Positions 16,342 through 23,894 are shown, counted from the first letter of the stretch. The stretch: 50,061 nt of DNA from a virus (IMGVR_UViG_3300017963_003892:1-50061), one strand, 5' to 3'. Translations and numbers: made by a program. The notes: generated by a model from the letters alone, not told the origin.

Positions 16342-16599
16342 ATGAAAGTATTTATGTTGATTTTAGCAAGTTTAATTTTTGTATCAGTATCCAATGCAGG
16401 TGAAATATGGGATGCATTTATATCTCAGAAACCCGCACCAATGCGTCACTGCTATGGTTGTCAAGAAGATAGACGGGTGCAACAGGTCGAATCACAGTTT
16501 CAAAACAAAAATAATCGATTTGATTCTGGTGAGACTGATTCCGATGGATATGAAGGAAGTGATCCAATAGACCCCGAAGGAACTGAACCAAGGTTTTAA
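16342..16599 (+). CDS. Small secreted protein with signal peptide
   Basis: 85 residues with AGGAG upstream. MKVFMLILASLIFVSVSNA reads as a signal peptide with likely cleavage before GEIWDAF. There is no lipobox cysteine at that site. The mature part has CYGCQED and an acidic, Asp/Glu/Gly-rich tail (DSDGYEGSDPIDPEG). It would act in the periplasm or outside the cell. No family recognised. Confidence 0.6.
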   Translation: MKVFMLILASLIFVSVSNAGEIWDAFISQKPAPMRHCYGCQEDRRVQQVESQFQNKNNRFDSGETDSDGYEGSDPIDPEGTEPRF

Positions 16600-16602
16600 T
16601 AA

Positions 16603-17169
16603 ATGAATAAAATATATGAAACAGATGATCTCATATTCGTTCCTTTCTTCAATATCAATCTAAAAAATAGCAATTACTATGCTTGGATGCATGATCAGGA
16701 AGTCACCAGATATAACTCACATGGCCTCTTCCCTTATACAAAGAAAGAGGAGGATGAATGGCGTCAGGCGATTATAGATAATAAAATCATCGCCTGGGCA
16801 ATAGTGAAGAAAATAGGCCCAAAAGAATTAGCCGGGCATCCTGTTAAGAGGACAGAGATGATCCATATAGGTAATGTCAGTCTTCAGAGTTTCAACTGGA
16901 TTAATCGAAGTGCTGAAATCGCCATCGTAATTGGCGAGAAGCAATACTGGGGTAAGGGATATGCGACTAAAGCATTCGATATAATGATAAGTCATGGATT
17001 CATGAAATTGAATCTTCACAGGATATGGTCTGGAACGGCTTCTATTAATAACGGGATGATTAGGGTATTTGAAAAAGTAGGAATGCAATACGAAGGAACC
17101 TTTAGGGATGGAACTTTTCTTAATGGCCGTTATGTTGATGTTGTCTGCTATGCAGCGATTCAGGTGTAG
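16603..17169 (+). CDS. GNAT N-acetyltransferase (PseH/RimJ-like)
   Basis: Acetyl-CoA-dependent acetyltransferase, a good candidate for the PseH/LegH N-acetylation step. IAIVIGEKQYWGKGYATKAF is the acetyl-CoA-binding motif A region (Q/RxxGxG/A), with LNLHRIWSGTASINNGMI and FEKVGMQYEGTFRDG typical of the RimJ/PseH subgroup. 188 residues is standard. It closes the sugar cluster before a GC-rich gap. Confidence 0.75.
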   Translation: MNKIYETDDLIFVPFFNINLKNSNYYAWMHDQEVTRYNSHGLFPYTKKEEDEWRQAIIDNKIIAWAIVKKIGPKELAGHPVKRTEMIHIGNVSLQSFNWINRSAEIAIVIGEKQYWGKGYATKAFDIMISHGFMKLNLHRIWSGTASINNGMIRVFEKVGMQYEGTFRDGTFLNGRYVDVVCYAAIQV

Positions 17170-17221
17170 GTGGCTGGTTTCCTACCTCCTTTCCCAGCCG
17201 CCTCAAGGAGGGAGAGGGCGG
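17166..17221 (+). other. GC-rich structured gap with competing hairpins
   Basis: The gap after the acetyltransferase is far more GC-rich than its surroundings. GTGGCTGG (17170-17177) pairs with CCAGCCGC (17194-17201). GTAGG/CCTAC (17166-17185) is an alternative pairing on the same left side, and CCGCC/GGCGG (17198-17221) competes on the right. Mutually exclusive stems are what an attenuator or small RNA shows. No T-run follows, so it is not a standard terminator. The remainder to 17282 shows nothing else. Confidence 0.4.
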
Positions 17222-17282
17222 TTGCTCTGGGGTAGGAGTAACGCCATCTCTCTTCCTAATATTAAATGAGGAATAAAGGGAA

Positions 17283-17480
17283 ATGAGCTATTTAAAAGAT
17301 TACTCCTGGCATCACCATCATTTTTGGGTGCTAAAATCGCATTACAAGCATAGCACCGTGGCTGACATCGGCACACCCTTGGATATCCATCAGACATATT
17401 ATCATGTAGAAAAATGTACTATATGTTCTGCTGAAAGAATAGTTCCAATTGTACGATATTTCCGAAATGAAATTGTGTAA
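17283..17480 (+). CDS. Small His/Tyr-rich protein with C-x2-C motif
   Basis: 65 residues. WHHHHFWVLKSHYKH near the N-terminus and VEKCTICSAERIVP near the C-terminus suggest metal binding. AAAGGGAA precedes the ATG. Family not recognised. Confidence 0.5.
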   Translation: MSYLKDYSWHHHHFWVLKSHYKHSTVADIGTPLDIHQTYYHVEKCTICSAERIVPIVRYFRNEIV

Positions 17481-17494
17481 GAAAGAAATATAAA

Positions 17495-17692
17495 ATGCAA
17501 ACGGGTTGTTACGTCCTTCATTTATACTGCGATAAAAGAGAAAATAGAAGATGCAAAGGTGATGAATTCCCTTACGTATATACAGCAGAATATGGGTCTA
17601 CTTGCCGGGAGCAAGCTAGAAAAGATGGATGGAAGTTAGGCAAAAAAGACATATGTCCGATATGTAATAATAAGTTGTGGTTTCGCAATTAG
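17495..17692 (+). CDS. Small zinc-ribbon-like protein
   Basis: 65 residues. Pattern: LYCDKRENRRCKGDEFP, STCREQARKDGWKLG and DICPICNNKLWF. This is the layout of small phage zinc-ribbon proteins in which a GW..G stretch precedes a CPxC knuckle. Role unknown. About 77 bases without a gene follow; I see nothing in them. Confidence 0.55.
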   Translation: MQTGCYVLHLYCDKRENRRCKGDEFPYVYTAEYGSTCREQARKDGWKLGKKDICPICNNKLWFRN

Positions 17693-17769
17693 TATACGAT
17701 CCTACAACCATCTTTAAACCGTAAACACCAGAAGTAGCTCCACGATAGTATAAGGAAAGAATTAAAAAA

Positions 17770-18138
17770 ATGTTTGATTATCATCTAATGGATCGTGTTT
17801 TAAGAAGAAAAAGTAATTTTGTCTGTGAATTTAACAAAGTTGCCAGAGAAGCCTACCAGATAAATAAAGAAAACGGCTGGTGGGATTGGGAAAGAAATGA
17901 TGGCGAGCTCATTGCCCTTATGCATTCGGAGTTATCTGAGGCTTTAGAAGGTCTAAGGAAAAAATTACCATCAGATAAGATAGATGGCTTTTTGGCAGTA
18001 GAGGAAGAGCTGGCCGATACTATCATCCGTATTATGGATATGGCTATGGCAAGAGGATATAGCATCGCTGGCGCTATAGAGGCAAAACTCGAATATAATA
18101 AGACAAGAGGATATAAACATGGAGGGAAGGAGTTCTGA
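17770..18138 (+). CDS. MazG-like nucleotide pyrophosphohydrolase
   Basis: Hydrolyses (d)NTPs or alarmone-type nucleotides. The all-alpha NTP-PPase signature is visible: LIALMHSELSEALEGLR supplies the first acidic helix (ExxE) and VEEELADTIIRIMDMA the second (ExxD) that hold Mg. 122 residues is typical of phage MazG-like proteins. Such proteins may clean the nucleotide pool or alter host stress signalling. The stop overlaps the next start by one base. Confidence 0.75.
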   Translation: MFDYHLMDRVLRRKSNFVCEFNKVAREAYQINKENGWWDWERNDGELIALMHSELSEALEGLRKKLPSDKIDGFLAVEEELADTIIRIMDMAMARGYSIAGAIEAKLEYNKTRGYKHGGKEF

Positions 18139-18350
18139 TGGATTCACGTAAGTTAATAGAACTATTTGATGATAAGCATCGCGAGAGAATTGATGATTAC
18201 AGAAGAGGTTTATTAAACCATTCAAAAAAACCTGTTTCAGATAAAATCCATGTAGCCGTCCTTGCCTTAATCGAAGTCATCGCCCCATATCTGAAAGAAG
18301 ATGCTGAAATTGAAAAAATAATGAAACAATTGATCAATAGGGGGTATTAA
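18138..18350 (+). CDS. Hypothetical small helical protein
   Basis: 70 residues, coupled to the MazG-like gene (TGATG). Charged N-terminus (LFDDKHRERIDDYRRG) and an amphipathic C-terminal half with a hydrophobic stretch HVAVLALIEVIAPYL. No family recognised. Confidence 0.55.
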   Translation: MDSRKLIELFDDKHRERIDDYRRGLLNHSKKPVSDKIHVAVLALIEVIAPYLKEDAEIEKIMKQLINRGY

Positions 18351-18355
18351 TTAAT

Positions 18356-18724
18356 ATGGAATTAGAAACATTAAAATATGGGATTGAAGAGCTAGAAAAA
18401 CTCATCAGCGGATTACAGCCCGTCGGTAAACATATCTGGGATGTAATGGTAAGACAAGCGATAATAAATTCTATATTAAGTTGGGCATTCTTATTAGCGT
18501 TTTCAATAGTAATATATAAATTAATCACTTTTCTAAACAAACATTGGGAACCAACTGAAGGGTATAGTATAACCGAAAATGATCATGAGGCATTTTGGAT
18601 ATCCTTATTGTTTATTGTTTCTATATTTGTAATTGTCGCATTAGTCAACTTCTTAATTCATGGCTTTGATATACTAAACCCTGAATATAGAGCTATCATG
18701 GGATTAATAGGCAGAAATGAATAA
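18356..18724 (+). CDS. Membrane protein, two spans, unknown
   Basis: 122 residues. A soluble amphipathic N-terminus (1-38) is followed by hydrophobic spans at about 42-63 and 82-105, with a short tail. The five-gene neighbourhood of small proteins gives no function. A holin is conceivable from size and topology, but no lysin is nearby and the evidence is weak. Confidence 0.55.
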   Translation: MELETLKYGIEELEKLISGLQPVGKHIWDVMVRQAIINSILSWAFLLAFSIVIYKLITFLNKHWEPTEGYSITENDHEAFWISLLFIVSIFVIVALVNFLIHGFDILNPEYRAIMGLIGRNE

Positions 18725-18911
18725 ATCATCAAACCAAAATCAAATATTAAACGAGATAGAAGCCATCCGTTCCTCGAATAATTCTAACTGGATGAGGATT
18801 ATAAGAATCGCTCTCAAGCATGATAAAGAAGAAACTATAAAACTTCTTAAGAACATAGTTGAAATGGACGGAAGAATAAAGTCAGAAATGGAGAAACTAA
18901 TTAATGAATAG
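18717..18911 (+). CDS. Hypothetical small helical protein
   Basis: 64 residues overlapping both neighbours by eight bases. Charged and helical (ILNEIEAIRSSNNSNW, DKEETIKLLKNIVEM). Coupled to the Maf-like gene. No family recognised. Confidence 0.5.
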   Translation: MNKSSNQNQILNEIEAIRSSNNSNWMRIIRIALKHDKEETIKLLKNIVEMDGRIKSEMEKLINE

Positions 18912-21816
18912 GAAAAGGCTTAGTGTAAATCTAAAATCAATTATGGATATAAACCCATCCTTGTATAGCTGGATAGATAAGCAGGAAGAGGTTGATTGGG
19001 TTAGAGAAATCAAAAGTGATGATGGCCTCCCAAATCTTCTTATTTCAATTGGAAACAAGACAATCGCTGCATATAAAATGAGGGGTGCGAAGATAGAGGC
19101 TTTTCGTGCGGCGAAGAAAATGAAACTTTATAAGGAGAATGTCAGCATATTAATAGGTTTCGGCCTTGGGTATATGGCAAGGGCGATGCTTGATAAAATG
19201 GAGAAAGGGCATCATGTCATAGTCATTGAACCAGTCGGTCATGTGCTGAGACTTGGGCTATCTAATTTTGACTTCTCAAAAGAGATAAGAAATTTTGAAT
19301 TAATCATCGTCGAACCAAACCCAAAAGAAATAGCAGCCGCCTTTGGTATACTTGATAATAGTTACATCGTTAATGATTGGTTGGTAACAATCAATAAGTA
19401 TACCAAGCTGAGGCCAGATGAATATGGCGAATCAATGAAGTTAGTTCTCGATATCCTGAATCAGATCATGTGTTCCATTGGTACGATAGCTGGAGGGGCA
19501 GGAGCGAAGATAGCTGATAATGATATTGCTTGTCTTCCTTATGTTATCCGTCATAGAGGAGTAGCTGAACTGAAAGATATATTCAAGGATAAACCAGCAA
19601 TACTTGTCAGCACCGGGCCAAGCCTTGCTAAAAATATTCATCAATTAATCGATATCAGCAAAGAAAATAAAGCCGTAATAATTGCAGTTGGACAAGCCCT
19701 CAGAATTCTACTCGCCTACGATATTAAACCTGACTTCATCTGCACGGTTGATTTTGGTGAGGTCAACATGGGGCATTTTACAGGTCTTATGAATTCAGAT
19801 GTCCCACTCGTTACAATCAATAGAGCCTATGCTCCTTTACTGAAATCATGGCAAGGGCCAAAGTTCATCGTCTCTACTCCGGTGCCAGGGTTTGAGAAAA
19901 CCGCCGCTGGCATACTAACTAATAAAGGCAGTCTTGAGGCAGGTGGTAGTGTTGCACATCTCTGCTTTACATTTGCACAATCACTTGGTTGTGATCCAAT
20001 AACGTTAATTGGTCAGGATTTGGCTCTATCAAATACATCTCATATTCCCTTGGCTGATGCCTCCGGCAAAATTCAAATATCGGAGAACGGACAGATAGGT
20101 TGGAAGGTAAGCGATCATCGCTGCCATCTTCACAATGAAAAAGATGAAGTTTATGGTATGGGGCCAGTCCATCAAGTCCCAGGTTACTATGGTAAGCCTG
20201 TGATAACAAACCTGGGGCTCGCTTCATTTATAACGAGCTTTGAAGCGATGGCAAGCAAGTGCGAGGCAAAAGTAATCAATGCAACCGAGGGCGGAGCAGA
20301 TATCCGCAATACTGAAAAGATGATGCTCAAAGAAGTCATAAATCAATACTGCAAAGAAAAGATCGACAAAACAGAATTAGAAAAGTTGAAAACTCTTGCT
20401 GATGATGGTGATGATCTTATTGAAAAAGTCATCCCCTTACTTGAAAAGGATATTGATAATCTCAATGAGGTGATAAGTCAAGGTAGAAAAGGGCTGGCAA
20501 GCGCAAGAGGATTAGCGACACTTATGAGTCGTAATAATTATAAAGCTCTTCTTAACAAAAAAAATAAGGTATTCCTAAACAAACTATTAAAAGAAAGTAA
20601 GAGTGAGTCAGAAGTCGATAGAATAAATATGAATATAATATTCTTTGAGAAATTAGTTAATCAGTTAAGAAAATCAAAATTAAAGAATATAGTCCTTCTA
20701 ACTCAGAAAAATTTCGTGCATTCAGAAAATACGAGGATAGCAGCGACAAAGAATCCTCTTGTCAACGTCGCCATATATGGAGCGAGTAGAAGAATATGGC
20801 AAAGGAAGCTTAAGGTTAATGAAAAGTTCGAGCACTTTTTAACCAATAGAAAAGATGCAATGACAAGGCTTGAAAGGAATAAATTAATCTTAAATGCCGC
20901 CGTCAGTGCTGCAAAAGAACTAAAGCCTACATATAAGAAAACCCTAAAGCTGCTTAAGAAATATAATAAGAAAAAAGATGATAGTTTGCTGGTTGATAGA
21001 ACACCCGAACTAATGGACCTCAGTGATGCAGATAGTTATTTTGATGCTGATAACTGGGCACATCCATTGGTTGACGCGAAGAGATGTATTGATAAAATGC
21101 TGTTACTATCCAATGCCAAGCCATCAATATGTAACAAACCATTTGATGAAGTGAAGGCAATCTATAAAAAAGCTCTCACTATGAGAGAAGAAGCGATAGA
21201 GAAAGCAAAAAAAGAAGAGTATGATAATTGGGAAGAAAGAAAGAAAATTCTTGAATATAATCGCCTGATAAAAGAAAGTAGAGAAGCTGGTAAGAATGAT
21301 CAAGACTTTAGCAAAGCAGTTGAGATCCTTGAGGAGGCGAAAGAATTATTTCCAGATAATCCTGAAGCTAAGTGGGGCTTAGCCACTGCCCTACATCATT
21401 CGGGTCGATTTGATGAATCATTATCTATGTATCGAGAACTGATAAAGGAATCGCCTGATAATAACAGATACAAATTTGAGATGGGCCAGGTGCTACTTAA
21501 GACGGGGCAAACAAAGGAGGGATTAGATACATTGAAAGAGGCGATGGAATCAACCAGCGAATTCGATGGTGCCCTGGCAAATATTGGACAGATATATGAA
21601 CACGCTGGAATGAATAAAGATGCCCTTAGAGCTTATAATCTTTACCTGAAAAAGTTCCCAGCGGACTATGAAGTCTTGAATATGAAAGCAGTATGCCTTT
21701 CGAAGTTGAAGAGATATGGGCAGGCCATTAAAGTATTAAAAGCCTGTCTGAAAATAAAGCCGGATTTTAAGCAGGCAAAAGAAAACTTGCAAGTATTAAA
21801 GCGGCGTGGAATATAG
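18904..21816 (+). CDS. Maf/DUF115 glycosyltransferase-like protein with C-terminal TPRs
   Basis: 970 residues. Maf proteins (DUF115, MptE-like fold) transfer nonulosonic acids onto serine or threonine of flagellin. The DUF115 core is at about 220-450: PAILVSTGPSLAKNI, AVIIAVGQALRILLAYDIK, then PDFICTVDF, SLEAGGSVAHLCFTFAQSLG and LIGQDLAL. Residues 50-215 form an N-terminal Rossmann-like part (VSILIGFGLGYMARAM). A helical linker spans about 450-780, and TPR-type helices (PEAKWGLATALHHSGRFDES and relatives) fill about 800-970. TPRs usually bind protein, perhaps the acceptor. It follows the sugar cluster on the same strand. Confidence 0.75.
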   Translation: MNRKRLSVNLKSIMDINPSLYSWIDKQEEVDWVREIKSDDGLPNLLISIGNKTIAAYKMRGAKIEAFRAAKKMKLYKENVSILIGFGLGYMARAMLDKMEKGHHVIVIEPVGHVLRLGLSNFDFSKEIRNFELIIVEPNPKEIAAAFGILDNSYIVNDWLVTINKYTKLRPDEYGESMKLVLDILNQIMCSIGTIAGGAGAKIADNDIACLPYVIRHRGVAELKDIFKDKPAILVSTGPSLAKNIHQLIDISKENKAVIIAVGQALRILLAYDIKPDFICTVDFGEVNMGHFTGLMNSDVPLVTINRAYAPLLKSWQGPKFIVSTPVPGFEKTAAGILTNKGSLEAGGSVAHLCFTFAQSLGCDPITLIGQDLALSNTSHIPLADASGKIQISENGQIGWKVSDHRCHLHNEKDEVYGMGPVHQVPGYYGKPVITNLGLASFITSFEAMASKCEAKVINATEGGADIRNTEKMMLKEVINQYCKEKIDKTELEKLKTLADDGDDLIEKVIPLLEKDIDNLNEVISQGRKGLASARGLATLMSRNNYKALLNKKNKVFLNKLLKESKSESEVDRINMNIIFFEKLVNQLRKSKLKNIVLLTQKNFVHSENTRIAATKNPLVNVAIYGASRRIWQRKLKVNEKFEHFLTNRKDAMTRLERNKLILNAAVSAAKELKPTYKKTLKLLKKYNKKKDDSLLVDRTPELMDLSDADSYFDADNWAHPLVDAKRCIDKMLLLSNAKPSICNKPFDEVKAIYKKALTMREEAIEKAKKEEYDNWEERKKILEYNRLIKESREAGKNDQDFSKAVEILEEAKELFPDNPEAKWGLATALHHSGRFDESLSMYRELIKESPDNNRYKFEMGQVLLKTGQTKEGLDTLKEAMESTSEFDGALANIGQIYEHAGMNKDALRAYNLYLKKFPADYEVLNMKAVCLSKLKRYGQAIKVLKACLKIKPDFKQAKENLQVLKRRGI

Positions 21817-21878
21817 CTTAAAACGCTGTCATTTAGCCGAGATTAGGTTTTCTTTTTAAATTAATACCTAAGTATATT
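21817..21878 (-). repeat. Intergenic element, diverged copy D
   Basis: Read on the minus strand it contains ACTTAGGTATTAATTTAAAAAG, split here by a few changes, and the conserved core AATCTCGGCTAAATGA, with the left inverted arm weakened. It begins right after the Maf-like stop but points back into that gene, unlike copies A-C, which all point toward a start codon. It may be a relic, or a signal for antisense transcription from the convergence zone. Confidence 0.65.
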
Positions 21879-21933
21879 CTTAATAAAAAAATCGCGTGAT
21901 CGCTTATAATATAATAAAAAAGTCACTCGATAT

Positions 21934-22208
21934 AAGAAACCCACAAAGTGGAAGCGAGCCATGGGTTTTAAGAAACCCACCATCATCAAGCGAGCCACCA
22001 GCCGCAAGAAATCCAAGAAGTAAAAGCGAGCCATGAGGTCGAAGAAACCCAGAACCGTAAAGCGAGCCAATCCAAAAAAGAAAACCAGAAAAGTTAAGCG
22101 AGCCAACGGTTTAAAGAAACCCATATCCGCCAAGCGAGCCATGATGCGTAAGAAACCCACAGGTAAAAAGCGAGTCAAAAAGCCGAAGAAACCCAAGAAA
22201 GCTAAGCG
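21934..22208. repeat. 18-bp periodic array, left part
   Basis: Two 10-base cores alternate: AAGAAACCCA (eight copies) and AAGCGAGCCA (seven copies plus a truncated AAGCG). Each is followed by exactly eight variable bases, so the compound period is 36 bp with no slippage. Cores differ at only a few positions, while the 8-mers are nearly all different. Multiples of three keep one frame: KKP-xxx-KRA-xxx on the plus strand. Confidence 0.95.
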
Positions 22209-22212
22209 TTAA
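22033..22212 (+). CDS. Possible hyperbasic histone-H1-like peptide within the array
   Basis: 59 residues read through the left array from ATG 22033 to the TAA at 22210: KKP-xxx-KRA-xxx repeats ending KKPTGKKRVKKPKKPKKAKR. Lysine/arginine/proline/alanine repeats of this kind occur in bacterial H1-like DNA-compacting proteins. A 20-residue partner lies at 21961-22023 (ends RKKSKK). There is no good ribosome-binding site, and stop codons recur in the array. If the inserted segment is removed, the frame continues about 33 residues into the right array to another KKPRK stop. This could be a real basic protein, a broken one, or coincidence of the repeat. Confidence 0.35.
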   Translation: MRSKKPRTVKRANPKKKTRKVKRANGLKKPISAKRAMMRKKPTGKKRVKKPKKPKKAKR

Positions 22213-23168
22213 CTAACTACAAAAAAGGAATGTAACCAATGAAAAAAGAAATCAAAAGAATGGCAAGAAAAAGAACAGATGAGGTATTCCCTGAAAACGA
22301 TTCACTATTTGATACTCATAGGTTAATACCGAAAAGAAAAAATGGCACATACACGGATGAAAATACGGTAATCAAAATGCCGATTGATCATCAAATTGAG
22401 CATGGGACATTTAAGCAGAGAGAAAGTGAATTTGAAAAATTAAAAAGCCTATTTGATGATAGACAAAGTTTAATGAAGTCACGGATGAAAATAGATAATG
22501 CACTACTGGCATATAAAAGGGGAACAGATGTTCCTACGATTGAAATGATAAAATTTTATGAAGAGAAAATCAAAGAATTTGTGAAGTTTGAAAATAAGAG
22601 AAAAGGGGAAATCGAAAAGCAGCTAGAAAAAATAAACCATCCTGTCGCAAACGCCATGAGGGAGGTCGATCAGGTTGGTCCGGTTATCGCAGCAGGTTGT
22701 ATTATTTATTTAGACATTAAAAAAGCACGCCATCCGAGTAGTTTTTGGAAATATTGTGGATTGGATAAACCATTTTTTAGTAGGTATGAAAAAGGCAAGT
22801 CCAGCGGGGGCAATAAAAAATTAAGAACTGTTTTATATAATATGGCAAAATGTCAGGAAATGTGTTTAACGGCACCTTATAGACCAGTATACGATAATAA
22901 AAAACAAAAACTTGCGCAAAGTGAAAAAATCTGCGAGCAGACAAGAGGTACGGATGGGAAGATTAAAAAAAATGTAAAGTGGAAAGATGTAAAGCCATGT
23001 CATCGTCGAGGTGCAGCATTACGAGAAGTTATGAAACATTTCTTAGCGGATTTACACTATGTATGGTGCTGTATTGAGGGGATTGAGCCTTCGAAGCCAT
23101 ATGCCGAAGCACAACTTGGAAAACATAAAACTATTATGCCAGAAGAAAGAGGGTGGATTTTTTAATTA
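22209..23168 (+). mobile_element. 960-bp segment inserted in the array (IS110-like)
   Basis: The segment is flanked by direct repeats AAGCG (22204-22208 and 23169-23173). Deleting it and one copy of AAGCG restores the array in perfect phase and alternation. It carries one gene, with about 30 bases before and 3 bases after it. The ends (TTAACTAACTAC and TTTTTTAATTA) show no clear terminal inverted repeats. IS110 elements usually lack inverted repeats, but also usually make no target duplication. Confidence 0.6.
22239..23165 (+). CDS. Transposase_20 (IS110/IS116 C-domain) protein lacking the DEDD domain
   Basis: 308 residues with AAAGGAATG before the start. Residues about 140-190 form the helix-hairpin-helix part of Transposase_20 (QVGPVIAAGCIIYLDI, then FWKYCGLDKP). 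GKSSGGNKKLRTVLYNMAKC carries the serine expected to be the IS110 nucleophile. The C-terminus (RGAALREVMKHFLADLHYVW, PYAEAQLGKHK) matches IS110 relatives. The N-terminal RuvC-like DEDD domain is absent, replaced by a charged coiled coil (60-130). It is likely either a non-standard recombinase or a co-opted DNA-binding protein. Confidence 0.75.
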   Translation: MKKEIKRMARKRTDEVFPENDSLFDTHRLIPKRKNGTYTDENTVIKMPIDHQIEHGTFKQRESEFEKLKSLFDDRQSLMKSRMKIDNALLAYKRGTDVPTIEMIKFYEEKIKEFVKFENKRKGEIEKQLEKINHPVANAMREVDQVGPVIAAGCIIYLDIKKARHPSSFWKYCGLDKPFFSRYEKGKSSGGNKKLRTVLYNMAKCQEMCLTAPYRPVYDNKKQKLAQSEKICEQTRGTDGKIKKNVKWKDVKPCHRRGAALREVMKHFLADLHYVWCCIEGIEPSKPYAEAQLGKHKTIMPEERGWIF

Positions 23169-23394
23169 AAGCGAGCCATCCTATCTAAGAAATCCAAAAG
23201 CATAAAGCGAGCCACCAGCATCAAGAAACCCATGATGCAGAAGCGAGCCATTGACCGCAAGAAACCCAGGAAGTAAAAGCGAGCCATGTTTATCAAGAAA
23301 CCCAGTATCGAGAAGCGAGCCATCTGATTGAAGAAACCCATTAAGTTTAAGCGAGCCAGCGCTGTTAAGAAACCCAGAAGGTAAAAGCGAGTTA
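23169..23394. repeat. 18-bp periodic array, right part
   Basis: Thirteen half-units continue the alternation: seven AAGCGAGCCA and six AAGAAACCCA cores at exact 18-bp spacing. The last is degenerate (AAGCGAGTTA) and shares GAGTTATCAA (23389-23398) with the coding end of the adjacent fibre gene (23417-23426). Some 8-mers resemble left-array ones (TGATGCAG/TGATGCGT; GGAAGTAA/AGAAGTAA), pointing to old block duplication. Confidence 0.95.
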
Positions 23395-23403
23395 TCAAAT
23401 ATT

Positions 23404-23892
23404 TTAAGCACCACCTGAGTTATCAACACTCGCATCAACAAAACCAATTAAACGCCAATTGGTTCCACCGTCACAGACCCATTGTGTTACATCTCCCGAA
23501 GCGGTAGTAATATCAACCGAGCTACCATAGAGATTAGTACCTGTCGTATCAAAGACAATCGCCGCCTTTGATATGACAGTTATTATCTTCCCATCCTCTC
23601 CATCATCAAAGTCTGTAATTGTAAGCCCTGAGGTCCCAGTTCTGAAAACATTATAACCTGCAACACTTGGGGTTGCATCTGTAGCTCCAAAGGTGGCCAC
23701 ACCAGGCTTTAAAGCACTCAGCAGTTGATCCTGGCTGTCGGTGGCAGCAGTCTTCAGTGTTATCCCGGCATCCTCTATTACATTGGCTATTTCCTCTTGA
23801 ATAGCATTAAGCCAATTCTGCTCTATCGTTGTCCCAGGTGGACCGTCCGTAAACGAATTTGATGAGTGATTCTCACCTTCTGTTCTATGCAT
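23404..23892 (-). CDS. Tail fibre/appendage protein with shared N-terminal anchor
   Basis: 162 residues. The first 60 (MHRTEG, GPPGTTIEQNWLNAIQEEI, then DQLLSAL) match the start of the tailspike upstream, so both likely plug into the same baseplate site. The C-terminal 100 residues are beta-rich with Thr/Ser/Gly/Asp and contain DVTQWVCDGGTNWRLIGF, an ending seen in phage fibre and glycan-binding tips. It is the last gene of the structural block and abuts the 18-bp array. Confidence 0.7.
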   Translation of the reverse strand: MHRTEGENHSSNSFTDGPPGTTIEQNWLNAIQEEIANVIEDAGITLKTAATDSQDQLLSALKPGVATFGATDATPSVAGYNVFRTGTSGLTITDFDDGEDGKIITVISKAAIVFDTTGTNLYGSSVDITTASGDVTQWVCDGGTNWRLIGFVDASVDNSGGA

Positions 23893-23894
23893 TT

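Noticed and set aside
18356-18724. Holin
   Set aside because: Two spans and small size are not enough, no endolysin or spanin is adjacent, and the neighbours are unrelated.
21861-22196. Minus-strand frame of 111 codons through the left array (GFL-xxx-ARF repeats)
   Set aside because: It is a by-product of the 18-bp periodicity, extremely hydrophobic, has no ribosome-binding site and runs antisense to the plus-strand block. It has no stops, which is mildly surprising, but two minus frames are also open in the right array, so openness is weak evidence.
21934-23394. CRISPR array
   Set aside because: Cores are 10 bases and spacers 8 bases, two core types alternate, and no Cas gene is nearby.
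23181-23447. Minus-strand frame with GFL-xxx-GSL-xxx repeats overlapping the fibre gene end
   Set aside because: Same periodicity effect. It overlaps the well-supported fibre gene in another frame and lacks a translation signal.
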